Below, one piece after another: positions 7,459-15,571 of a stretch of DNA of 18,313 nt. This stretch comes from Bacteroidota bacterium (lineage in GTDB: Bacteria; Bacteroidota; Bacteroidia; Chitinophagales; Chitinophagaceae): NCBI GenBank assembly GCA_947447835.1, contig CANFLP010000029.1, positions 1 through 18,313 on the forward strand. The letters run 5' to 3'. The translations under genes were made by a program, and so were the position numbers. Position 1 is the first letter of the stretch; every line of letters starts with the position of its first letter. Below the pieces are notes generated by a model that was not told the DNA's origin, did no database searches, and saw nothing but the letters and a program-made list of their open reading frames with translations.

Positions 7459-9875
7459 ATTTTAACCTGTAAGCCCTTCATTTGAAGGTTATTTGGACGA
7501 TTATTGTTAAAGAAAGATAAATCAAAAACTAAGTTTTTAAATTTCTTGTAACTATCTAGTGGAATCATATCTGTAGTAGATGTTGCATTCCACTCTTTTT
7601 CTACATAATCTCCCTTAGTCATTTGAACAATATTATGATTTGTCCAAAAAACAAAATTCCTTTTCTTATTTAAAGTATCAATAAGTGAAAGTCGGTATGC
7701 AGGCTGATCGTCTAATCCAGGCAGCATTAAATTGATATCTGCATTTAGTTCTACATATAGGAACTTATAACCTAATGGAACTTTTATCTCAGGCATAATA
7801 GTTATGTCTGGACTTTTTGTATTTATAGTTTGTGTAGACGTGTTGTTGTAGTCTAGTAATAAATCTTTTTGCATGGTAGCAAATGATTTATTTGCCGGGT
7901 AAATTTTATTCTTAGTAGTTACATAGTCGTTGATTAATTTATAGTTATTAATCAATTTTGTAACATGCTGCTTTAGTGTATCATTTTTAATTTTCGTAAT
8001 TCCCAAGTTTGAATCTATTTTATACAGCTGCTTGCCCGATAAATAATAATCCTTGTATATGTAATCGGTAATCTCTCTACTCCATTCCATAAATGGCATG
8101 GAATGGATATTTCTAAATTGTTTTGCTGTGTCAATTACATCCGTTAACCAATGCACGTCGTCAGGCTTATTATGTAAAGAAGGGTAGTTTTTTAAAATCA
8201 AATTAGTAATCGTAGGTCCTATACTATTATGTGAACTAATGCTATAAAACTTTTTAGGCTGCTTAATCATTGGCGAATACACAATCAAAGGAACATGGTA
8301 GTCGTCTATGCCATTGGTAGACGGGAAGGAACCAATGTGATGGTCCCCCATAATAAAGAATATAGTATTGTTATATTCAGGTCTTTTTGCGTAGCGCTTA
8401 AAAAATGATTTTAAACAATCGTCCGAAAACATATAAGTGACAAGTACTTGCTTGGTCTGTTGTAATGTTTTCTTAATGGGATTGCTGTTGACAATACCTT
8501 CCATTTTTTTATCAAATTTCTTTCCATACGCTGCCTGTTGTGCAAATAGGTAGGGCATATGTGTAGTGCCAGTGTGATAAATATTTAAATATGGCTCATG
8601 TTTTAATGAGTCCATTACTTCAAAGCTTCTATTGTATAATGCATCATCTGGATACCCCATTGACCAACCTTCTTCTCCTACTCCCATCATTTTATATTTA
8701 GAGGGATAAGCAGTTAAAATCATATCGGTTCCTTGTAAACGCATATATCCACCCATATTGTCAAAATCTGGATTGAATCCAATTAGAAATTTAGAGTGGT
8801 ATCCATTGGCTCTTAATATTTTGATTAGGGAAAGATGATCCGGCATAACATTAATTACAGAAAATCCTCTCTTACCATAGGGAAGAGAGCCTGATATTGC
8901 AGGATGCGCTGCAAATGTGCCAGGTGCGGTGCTTAAAAAATTATTCCAAACCAAACTTCGTTTTGATAAATCATCTAAAAAAGGGGTGAAGCTTCCTGCG
9001 TAGGCGTTGTCGCCGCTAAAATCTCTTGATAGCCCTTCAATCACTAATATTACAATGTTGGGAGGAGTGCTTGGATTTAAATTAAAGAATGAACCAAGCA
9101 CATCGTTGTTTTCATTTTTCCTTAACAAGGGGTATTCCTTACTCGTAAATTGAAAACCTTGATTCGCCTGATAAATGTCAATTTGTTCTCTTAGTGCTTC
9201 TGGGCTTAGTTTATCTGAATTAAACTGATCAATGTTTTTAAAATATTGGTAGGTATCATCCATCCAATACGTAAACTTATTTGCCGTAAAGTAGTATGCT
9301 TTTTCTTGATCAAAATTTTCCTCAGACGGGTTGGCGTAACCAATAAATACGAACGATATAATCATTGTTACTGCAATTGCCTTTAGTGCATGCTGGTTTA
9401 AGGCTATTTTGTTCATCCATTTGTAATGAATAAATAAATACAATAAAATGTACAAGGCAAATGGAAGTAATACCGTTATGCCACTACTCATCATTTGTTT
9501 AGAAGTTGCCCATGATTCGGCAAAACTTCTTGTATATATTTCGTGATCAAAAGGGGTATTGCGTTCTGAAAACACAATCAACAATGAAATATAAGTAATG
9601 ATTAATAATGCATTCAAAACATGAAAAAAGCTTATGCCTATTTTTTTATTAGAGCGCCATATAAGAAATACTGGTATAATTAATACTGTTGCGTAAATAC
9701 TTACAATCCATGCATCGTAGACCCATCCTAATAACTCATAAATAAAAGCATGAGGCACAAAGGACTTATGCGCAATAGTGATGTATTCATAAACTCTAAT
9801 TAAAAAAAATGTTAGGGTTAATGAGAGTGTCGCTTTTACGTAATTTTGGTAGAATGCTGTAAATTTAGAAAACAT
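7443..9875 (-). CDS. LTA synthase-like membrane sulfatase-fold phosphotransferase
   Basis: Inner-membrane protein of the alkaline-phosphatase/sulfatase superfamily, closest to LTA-synthase-type enzymes. Five hydrophobic segments are visible (about 15-33, 55-73, 83-102, 131-150, 164-180), then a linker and a catalytic domain (about 272-575) expected in the periplasm. Visible active-site candidates are E280 in VILVIEGLS, T320 in APGTFAAHP as the nucleophile, the HTGTTHMPY segment (434-442) and MGDHH (509-513). The family moves phosphoglycerol or phosphoethanolamine groups, or cleaves related esters. A Gram-negative cell has no lipoteichoic acid, so the substrate may be a membrane lipid, glycan or periplasmic glucan; this is inference. 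The last 170 or so residues extend beyond the usual core and look like an extra beta-rich module that I do not recognise. It is divergent from the MG2/plug gene. Confidence 0.85.
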   Translation of the reverse strand: MFSKFTAFYQNYVKATLSLTLTFFLIRVYEYITIAHKSFVPHAFIYELLGWVYDAWIVSIYATVLIIPVFLIWRSNKKIGISFFHVLNALLIITYISLLIVFSERNTPFDHEIYTRSFAESWATSKQMMSSGITVLLPFALYILLYLFIHYKWMNKIALNQHALKAIAVTMIISFVFIGYANPSEENFDQEKAYYFTANKFTYWMDDTYQYFKNIDQFNSDKLSPEALREQIDIYQANQGFQFTSKEYPLLRKNENNDVLGSFFNLNPSTPPNIVILVIEGLSRDFSGDNAYAGSFTPFLDDLSKRSLVWNNFLSTAPGTFAAHPAISGSLPYGKRGFSVINVMPDHLSLIKILRANGYHSKFLIGFNPDFDNMGGYMRLQGTDMILTAYPSKYKMMGVGEEGWSMGYPDDALYNRSFEVMDSLKHEPYLNIYHTGTTHMPYLFAQQAAYGKKFDKKMEGIVNSNPIKKTLQQTKQVLVTYMFSDDCLKSFFKRYAKRPEYNNTIFFIMGDHHIGSFPSTNGIDDYHVPLIVYSPMIKQPKKFYSISSHNSIGPTITNLILKNYPSLHNKPDDVHWLTDVIDTAKQFRNIHSMPFMEWSREITDYIYKDYYLSGKQLYKIDSNLGITKIKNDTLKQHVTKLINNYKLINDYVTTKNKIYPANKSFATMQKDLLLDYNNTSTQTINTKSPDITIMPEIKVPLGYKFLYVELNADINLMLPGLDDQPAYRLSLIDTLNKKRNFVFWTNHNIVQMTKGDYVEKEWNATSTTDMIPLDSYKKFKNLVFDLSFFNNNRPNNLQMKGLQVKIYGVK

Positions 9876-9890
9876 AGGTTTAAATAATGC

Positions 9891-9899
9891 CCAAAATTA
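9891..9899 (-). promoter_or_regulatory. Possible -7 promoter box for the LTA synthase-like gene
   Basis: Read on the minus strand this is TAATTTTGG, which fits TAnnTTTG. It lies 15 bases before the start codon, giving a very short leader. No TTG is seen at the expected -33 distance. The remaining 9876-10018 gap shows no other clear signal; a one-mismatch plus-strand box, TATACTTGC, at 9940-9948 could serve the MG2/plug gene. Confidence 0.3.
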
Positions 9900-10018
9900 A
9901 GCTTTTAGGAAATTCTAACCGCTTATATAATTGGTAACTTATACTTGCTTCAATTCTATAACTTTAAGAGGACGAAGCTGGTACACCAGTATTGCAGAAC
10001 CTACACTCACTGATTGCT

Positions 10019-12466
10019 ATGAAAAAATTACTATTAATTGTATTGCTTATTATTTTGGCTTATGATAGTAAAGCGCAGGCTGTGATTAGTGATGTTGATA
10101 GCATTGCCGGTATGTTTGTTAAAGCCATCCGTAAAGACAAGTCGGAACAAATAATGGTACAAACCAATAAATGGTATTATAGTGCAGGTGAGGATCTTTG
10201 GTTAAAGGCTTGGGTGGTAAACAAAGTATCACATAAATATTACGCGCATAGTCAAAATTTATATGTTGACATTGTTGATGAAAGAGATACTGCCATCGCA
10301 CAGTTATTATTAAATATTCCATCCGAAAAAACAGAAGGGTTTATAAGATTATCGGATTCGATACCCGAGGGGCATTATTGGTTAAGGGCTTATACGAGTA
10401 GTACCTTAAAAAATGACCTGAACTCTATGTTTATTAAACCTTTGTATATCATCAATCCAAAACATAGCAGTAAACTTTCAATTACAAATACGCCTAAGTC
10501 AGAAAAAATAATTACACAATCAAAGCCTATTGTTTCTTTCTATCCAGAGGGAGGCGTTGTTGTAACTGGAGTAAATGTTGTTTTTGGAATTAAGTCAATT
10601 GATAGTTTGGGCAAGCCGATGGAAGTGAAAGGGTATATTACTGACAATTTGGATAGTTCAGTTATTACTTGGTTTAATACCAGTGCTAATACAGGACTGG
10701 GTAAATTTAACTTTTATGTTGGCAAGAATAAAAGGTACACGGCACATGTACAATTAAAAAATGCCACCCTTTATTATGAACTGCCATTACCCGATCACAA
10801 AGCAAGTCAAATTAGTATTAAACAAGCATCAGCAGCAAATTTAAGAGTTGTTGTTTCACAAGGTGATTCTTTGTACAAGAAAGGAGTTAGTTCTTATTTA
10901 CTTGGCATGAGTCGTGATAGTATTTGCTTTGCAAGCGTTGGTAATGATATGTATGAATTTAGTATTCCAAAAATGAATTTCCCAAATGGCGAAGCAAAGC
11001 TTTTGTTATTCAATGACCAAAAACAAATTACAAGTGAGCGAAGTATTTATATCACTGGGGGCACTAGTTCCGTGAAAGTAATTGCAAGTAAACCTAGCTA
11101 TAATGCCAGAGAAAAAGTAACCTTAGATATGATTGTGGGTGATTCGGTTTTTCATCCTCAATTTTCTGCTTTATCTGTTGCTGTAACCGATGACAGTATT
11201 GTTCAGGAACCATTGTTTGAAGACGGACCCGTGGTTGTCTTGTCAGACACAAATGCCAATTTAAACGATTTGATTATGCTTACCAAGCAGCCTGAATTTT
11301 TAGGCAAACATGTTGGTGCAATTAATGCTGAATTAAAGGAAGATGCGTTGGTAGCCTCTCAACAAATAGACTATGAAACAATAAAAGGAAAAGTGCTCAA
11401 CAAAAAAAATATACCAGTGCCTAATAGAGTCGTAACCCTTTACACCAATAAAAAAATAAATCTTTTTGACACGGATACAACCAATGCGAATGGTCAATTT
11501 AGATTTAAAATTCCACTTCATTATGATACCATCCCATTTACATTACAAGTGGCCAACCTTAGAGGAAATGTAGTAGATGAAAAAATTGCTATTGATATTC
11601 ATTCTGACTTCCCAATGGTTAGCACCCCTGCAGTATTAAAGAAAAAAATAACGCCATTGCAAGTGAACCAGGTAGCTAGGTTTAGGAGTTTAAAAACAGA
11701 TAGTGCTTATGTAGTGCGTGGTAAGGAATGGCTAAAAGATGTTGTTGTAAAAACTAGCATCAAGTCCAATAGTTATAATACCACAAAACGAATCAGTAAT
11801 TTCTCACAAGTATTTACCGGGGAGGCTTTGCAAAAAATGACTGGGTCGGATGCAAGTAATGCTATGTTGATGATTCCAGGTTTGCACTTGAGAGCCGGGT
11901 TTTTAACCTTAGGCGGAGTTACATCATTTACAGTAAGCGCTAAGGACGAGCCTTTGTTAATAGTGGATGGCATGATGGTTGCAGGAGGTAATGGTCCTCA
12001 AATGGAAGCCGATTCGGGTATGCATGCCGAGTCTAGTCCCGTACTTGCCGAGTTGTCAAAAATCCCAACTGATATTATTGATTTTGTCGAAGTGTTAAAG
12101 GGGCCGGAGGCTGCATTTTATGGCACAAGGTCAAGTAATGGAGTAATTATTGTAAATACACATAGGGTCTCCAATTTCAGAAATCATATTGAAAATTATG
12201 GGCATATTCAATACAATTCAAAGTCATATCATTTAGCACCTAATTTCACAAACCCAGATTACGATAATTTGTTTTTAAAATCAACTGTGTTACAAGATAG
12301 ACGATCGACTATTTATTGGAATGGGCATTTGTATACCAATCCTAATGGTAAAGCAACCATTTCCTTTTTTACTTCTGATAGTAAAAGTGATTACACGGTA
12401 ACTATAACAGGGGTTACTGTTTCTGGGGAATTAATTGAGAAGAAAATAAAAGTTAGTAGAAATTAA
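10019..12466 (+). CDS. Exported MG2-like / TonB plug-domain protein without a beta-barrel
   Basis: Exported 815-residue protein of unknown role. After a signal peptide (1-20, ending SKAQ) comes an MG2-like macroglobulin domain (about 45-145, with WYYSAGEDLWLKAWVV), more beta-sandwich domains (about 170-445), a carboxypeptidase-regulatory-like domain (about 454-530, starting at IKGKVLNKK), a TonB-receptor plug (about 593-715, with EPLLIVDGM, VEVLKGPEAAFYGTRSSNG and VIIVNT), and a C-terminal Ig-like domain (about 761-815, starting RRSTIYWNG). No barrel follows the plug, so it cannot be a pore by itself. Such chimeras occur in Bacteroidota and may assist receptors or act in envelope assembly, which is inference. 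I chose ATG 10019 because it begins a typical lysine-plus-hydrophobic signal peptide; a TTG 27 bases upstream would bury it. Its stop shares a TTAA with the convergent DUF421 gene. Confidence 0.85.
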   Translation: MKKLLLIVLLIILAYDSKAQAVISDVDSIAGMFVKAIRKDKSEQIMVQTNKWYYSAGEDLWLKAWVVNKVSHKYYAHSQNLYVDIVDERDTAIAQLLLNIPSEKTEGFIRLSDSIPEGHYWLRAYTSSTLKNDLNSMFIKPLYIINPKHSSKLSITNTPKSEKIITQSKPIVSFYPEGGVVVTGVNVVFGIKSIDSLGKPMEVKGYITDNLDSSVITWFNTSANTGLGKFNFYVGKNKRYTAHVQLKNATLYYELPLPDHKASQISIKQASAANLRVVVSQGDSLYKKGVSSYLLGMSRDSICFASVGNDMYEFSIPKMNFPNGEAKLLLFNDQKQITSERSIYITGGTSSVKVIASKPSYNAREKVTLDMIVGDSVFHPQFSALSVAVTDDSIVQEPLFEDGPVVVLSDTNANLNDLIMLTKQPEFLGKHVGAINAELKEDALVASQQIDYETIKGKVLNKKNIPVPNRVVTLYTNKKINLFDTDTTNANGQFRFKIPLHYDTIPFTLQVANLRGNVVDEKIAIDIHSDFPMVSTPAVLKKKITPLQVNQVARFRSLKTDSAYVVRGKEWLKDVVVKTSIKSNSYNTTKRISNFSQVFTGEALQKMTGSDASNAMLMIPGLHLRAGFLTLGGVTSFTVSAKDEPLLIVDGMMVAGGNGPQMEADSGMHAESSPVLAELSKIPTDIIDFVEVLKGPEAAFYGTRSSNGVIIVNTHRVSNFRNHIENYGHIQYNSKSYHLAPNFTNPDYDNLFLKSTVLQDRRSTIYWNGHLYTNPNGKATISFFTSDSKSDYTVTITGVTVSGELIEKKIKVSRN

Positions 12467-13014
12467 TTTTTATTAAGTCTTCCTTTAAACTTGTGCTTGC
12501 GTGGATGCATAACCTTAGATCTAGATTGATACTCTTCACTAATCACACTAATATTTCCATCTACTTCCAATACTGCTAAATCAACTCTTTGAATATCTCT
12601 TGCTCCATGTTCTCTTACTGCTGCTTCTAATTCCTCGATTGTGATTTCGGCTTTTTTACAATTTTCCATATTGGGCTCACCTTCATAGATTAGTAAGATG
12701 GACTCCCCTTGAATCAGGGTACTAATTTTTTTACTTCGATATAATATTTGCTTTAAAGTAAAGTTGGCTAAAAACAAGGAAGCTGCTGCAACCAGTCCGC
12801 CATTTAAAGAAGTGTCTGGCCCTACCATGGCGTTTTGAACCGCATTACTAATAAGCAGGATAAACACTAAGTCAATTACAGACAACTGAGCCAATTCTTT
12901 TTTTCCAAATATGCGAAGTGCGACAATCATAAATACATAAACCGCAAGGGTTCTAAATATGATTTCTATAAATGGGTTATGAATAAAGTTCCAATTCAAC
13001 TGTAATAAGATCAT
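12463..13014 (-). CDS. DUF421 (YetF/YdfS-type) membrane protein
   Basis: Membrane protein of the DUF421 family, whose biochemical role is not established. About three hydrophobic helices lie at residues 15-35, 45-63 and 70-90. The family core RIFGKKELAQLSVIDLVFIL spans 34-53, followed by ISNAVQNAMVGPDTSLNGG. The soluble C-terminal part (about 95-183) has the typical acidic helix (EELEAAVREHG) and the LAVLEVDGNISVI strand pair. I chose ATG 13014 instead of the ATG at 13032 because a complete promoter lies between them: its -7 box (13016-13024) would fall inside the longer reading frame. The resulting transcript would be almost leaderless. The 3' end meets the MG2/plug gene in a four-base overlap. 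The neighbours suggest no function. Confidence 0.85.
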   Translation of the reverse strand: MILLQLNWNFIHNPFIEIIFRTLAVYVFMIVALRIFGKKELAQLSVIDLVFILLISNAVQNAMVGPDTSLNGGLVAAASLFLANFTLKQILYRSKKISTLIQGESILLIYEGEPNMENCKKAEITIEELEAAVREHGARDIQRVDLAVLEVDGNISVISEEYQSRSKVMHPRKHKFKGRLNKN

Positions 13015-13015
13015 A

Positions 13016-13046
13016 GCAAAGGTATTTAGCAATGTAAATTAACCAA
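13016..13046 (-). promoter_or_regulatory. Bacteroidota-type promoter for the DUF421 gene
   Basis: On the minus strand a TTG -33 element (13046-13044) is followed, after exactly 19 bases, by TACCTTTGC (13024-13016), a full match to TAnnTTTG plus pyrimidine. This is the best promoter in the window, because both elements and their spacing fit. The box ends one base before ATG 13014, so the transcript should start at or close to the start codon. Confidence 0.65.
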
Positions 13047-13061
13047 TTCTTTTCCTAGTTT

Positions 13062-13083
13062 ATCTTAAAATCATCTTAAATTC
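13062..13083. repeat. Tandem pair of 11-base repeats between divergent genes
   Basis: ATCTTAAAATC (13062-13072) is followed directly by ATCTTAAATTC (13073-13083), differing at one base. The pair lies between the divergent DUF421 and GH3 genes, 22 bases before the GH3 start. The 11-base period is close to one helical turn, as in tandem regulator sites, but two short AT-rich copies could be chance. Confidence 0.35.
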
Positions 13084-13105
13084 ATTTACAATTTCAAAAT
13101 GCCTA

Positions 13106-15277
13106 ATGAAACATCCATTATCTAAAATCATTAAAGTAGTCGTACTATTTTTTATTTCTACTCAAGTGGGATTCGCACAACAGTTACCGCTATATAAAAA
13201 TGAAAATGCAACAATAGACCAAAGAGTTAACGACTTGATTGCAAGGCTTAGTTTGGAAGAGAAAATTTCATTGCTAGGATATAACAGCAAAGCCATTGAT
13301 CGTTTAGCGATACCTGCTTATAATTGGTGGAACGAAGCGTTGCATGGAGTTGCGCGTGCTGGAGTTGCTACTGTATTTCCACAATCTATTGGATTAGCTG
13401 CAACTTTTAATGATGATTTAATTAAGGAAGTAGCAAATGCTATCTCAACCGAGGCAAGAGCTAAATACAACTTAGCCATTCAAAAGGATAGGCATTTGCA
13501 GTATATGGGATTAACCTTTTGGTCACCGAATGTAAATATATTCAGAGATCCAAGATGGGGTCGTGGCCATGAAACTTATGGGGAAGATCCATATTTGACT
13601 TCAAAAATGGGTGTGGCTTTTGTAAATGGAATGCAAGGTTCCTCATCAAAATATTTAAAAACAGCTGCTACTGCCAAACACTTTGCAGTGCATAGCGGTC
13701 CCGAAGCAGGAAGAGATAGTTTTAACTCGGTAGTGGATGAAAAGGATTTAAGAGAAACCTACTTATTTGCTTTCCATGCTTTAGTGGATGCAAAAGTTGA
13801 ATCAATTATGAGTGCATATAATAGCATTAATGGCGTACCTAGTTCTATTAATTCAAAATTACTCGATACTATATTAAGAAAAGAATGGGGATTTAAAGGA
13901 CATGTAGTAACCGATTGCGGCGCATTAGATGGCGTTTCGGAAAGTCATAAATCAACGCCTAATAATGTTGTAACTGCTGCTACCGCTATAAAGGCAGGTA
14001 TTAATTTGGACTGTTCAACTATTTTACAAAAAAATGTATTAGAGGCTGTCGCACAAAAATTAATTTCTGAAAAAGAGATAGATGCGTCCTTGTCTAATTT
14101 ATTAAGAACACAATTTAAACTTGGATTCTACAACAATAAAAAAAATGACCCTTTTAAAAATTATTTAGCGGATAGTTTGCATAATAGTGCACATATTCAA
14201 TTAGCTCGAAAAGCTGCACAACAAAGTATTGTACTCTTAAAGAATAACAACAATTTATTGCCTTTTAGCAGTAATCAATTTGAAAGTGTAATGATAGTAG
14301 GGCCGAATGCAACATCTTACGACGCTTTACTTGGAAACTATCATGGAATTAGCAATAAGGCTGTCAATTTTGTAGAAGGTATTGCTGCTGCTTTAGACCC
14401 AGCTACAAGAATTGAGTATGACTTAGGTTGTGATTATAATGATACGGTTCATTTTGGTGGTATATGGGCTGCAGGTAATGCTAAATTAACCATTGCAGTG
14501 TTAGGCTTGTCTCCTGTGTTGGAAGGTGAAGCAGGAGATGCATTTTTATCTAAGTCTGGTGGGGATAAAACCAATATAAATTTACCTGCTAGTGAAATTG
14601 CCTACATGAAACAACTTAGAGCAACCGTGAAAACACCCATCATTGCAGTTGTTACAGCAGGGAGTAATGTAAATATTGCATCTATTGAGCCTTATGCGGA
14701 TGCAATTGTTTTTGCTTGGTACCCTGGTGAACAAGGTGGAAATGCATTAGCCGACGTGGTAACTGGTAAGGTGTCGCCTTCTGGAAGACTACCAATTACA
14801 TTTTATAAATCTGTTGCAGATTTGCCAGCATATACAAGCTATGCTATGAAGGGAAGAACCTATCGATACTATGAAGGACCGGTTCAGTATCCATTTGGTT
14901 TTGGATTAAGCTATACTACTTTTGACTACAAGCTTCATTCAAGCAATAAAGTAATTTATACAAATTCTGATACAGTTAATGTTATATTGAAAGTTACAAA
15001 TACTGGTAAAATGGATGCGGCTGAAATTGTGCAAGGGTATATTGAATATCCGTCAATAGACAGAATGCCAATTAAGGAATTAAAATATTTTAACAGGGTT
15101 GATATACAAAAAGCCAAGTCAAAAGAATTGATGGTAAGCATTCCCATAAGCGCATTAAAAAAATGGGATTTACAAAAAAAGGCCTGGGTGATATATCCTG
15201 GAAAGTATAAACTAAGCTTTGGTTCAAATGCAAAAGAAATAATTATATCTATTCCGTTTGAAATAAAGAATAATTAA
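13106..15277 (+). CDS. Secreted glycoside hydrolase family 3 (beta-xylosidase/glucosidase type)
   Basis: Exported retaining glycosidase that probably removes terminal beta-xylose, alpha-arabinose or beta-glucose from plant oligosaccharides in the periplasm. A signal peptide (1-25, ending VGFAQ) precedes the N-terminal barrel (about 35-345) with NWWNEALHGVARAG (73-86), FRDPRWGRGHETYGEDP (146-162), KHF (191-193) and the nucleophile D270 in VVTDCGA. The alpha/beta sandwich (about 370-590) carries LEGEAGD (472-478), where the acid/base glutamate is expected. A fibronectin-III-like domain closes the protein (about 610-723), after FGFGLSYTTF. There is no PA14 insertion. The NWWNEALHG and TDCGA signatures resemble the beta-xylosidase clade, but specificity is inferred. 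It is divergent from the DUF421 gene. No transporter or SusC/D genes adjoin it, so its pathway partners are elsewhere. Confidence 0.93.
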   Translation: MKHPLSKIIKVVVLFFISTQVGFAQQLPLYKNENATIDQRVNDLIARLSLEEKISLLGYNSKAIDRLAIPAYNWWNEALHGVARAGVATVFPQSIGLAATFNDDLIKEVANAISTEARAKYNLAIQKDRHLQYMGLTFWSPNVNIFRDPRWGRGHETYGEDPYLTSKMGVAFVNGMQGSSSKYLKTAATAKHFAVHSGPEAGRDSFNSVVDEKDLRETYLFAFHALVDAKVESIMSAYNSINGVPSSINSKLLDTILRKEWGFKGHVVTDCGALDGVSESHKSTPNNVVTAATAIKAGINLDCSTILQKNVLEAVAQKLISEKEIDASLSNLLRTQFKLGFYNNKKNDPFKNYLADSLHNSAHIQLARKAAQQSIVLLKNNNNLLPFSSNQFESVMIVGPNATSYDALLGNYHGISNKAVNFVEGIAAALDPATRIEYDLGCDYNDTVHFGGIWAAGNAKLTIAVLGLSPVLEGEAGDAFLSKSGGDKTNINLPASEIAYMKQLRATVKTPIIAVVTAGSNVNIASIEPYADAIVFAWYPGEQGGNALADVVTGKVSPSGRLPITFYKSVADLPAYTSYAMKGRTYRYYEGPVQYPFGFGLSYTTFDYKLHSSNKVIYTNSDTVNVILKVTNTGKMDAAEIVQGYIEYPSIDRMPIKELKYFNRVDIQKAKSKELMVSIPISALKKWDLQKKAWVIYPGKYKLSFGSNAKEIIISIPFEIKNN

Positions 15278-15338
15278 TTTAATTGTAGCAATATTGTAAT
15301 AATTGACCTATTTTCATTTTTCAATAAATAAATAATAA

Positions 15339-15563
15339 ATGTCAACTAAAATTACGATCAATAATAATGGATCTTTAAAAGTAGAAGGCGATTTTACAAT
15401 TGTGGACAGAGAAGGCAATCAATACGATTTAGCTGGACGTGAAGTGATTGGCTTATGTCGTTGTGGTCATAGCAAAAATAAGCCTTTTTGTGATGGCGCT
15501 CATAATGGTCAATTTGAACATGAAGCCAAAGCATTTGCTTTGCCTCCTAAAAAAACGGTATAG
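15339..15563 (+). CDS. CDGSH-type iron-sulfur protein
   Basis: Small cytoplasmic protein (74 residues) of the CDGSH family that should carry a redox-active 2Fe-2S cluster. The motif CRCGHSKNKPFCDGAH spans 40-55 and gives the usual three-Cys, one-His ligand set: C40, C42, C51 and H55. The N-terminal part (about 4-36) is a short beta-rich segment with IVDREGNQYDL. Bacterial single-motif CDGSH proteins are linked to electron transfer or iron-sulfur handling, but the partner is rarely known. Only 8 bases separate its stop from the DinB-like gene, so the two form a likely operon. The 61-base gap after the GH3 gene shows neither a clear -7 box nor a terminator. Confidence 0.93.
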   Translation: MSTKITINNNGSLKVEGDFTIVDREGNQYDLAGREVIGLCRCGHSKNKPFCDGAHNGQFEHEAKAFALPPKKTV

Positions 15564-15571
15564 TTATTACA

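Noticed and set aside
7475..7488. Inverted repeat CCTTCA/TGAAGG near the GH32 stop as a bidirectional terminator
   Set aside because: It has a two-base loop, no T-run on either strand, and lies inside the coding region of the minus-strand gene.
9992..10018. TTG start upstream of the MG2/plug gene
   Set aside because: It would place nine extra residues before a standard signal peptide that starts at ATG 10019.
5962..15277. A polysaccharide utilization locus around the GH32 and GH3 genes
   Set aside because: The two hydrolases are more than 5 kb apart with unrelated genes between them, and no SusC/SusD pair or sugar sensor is present. The plug domain at 10019-12466 has no barrel and is not a SusC.
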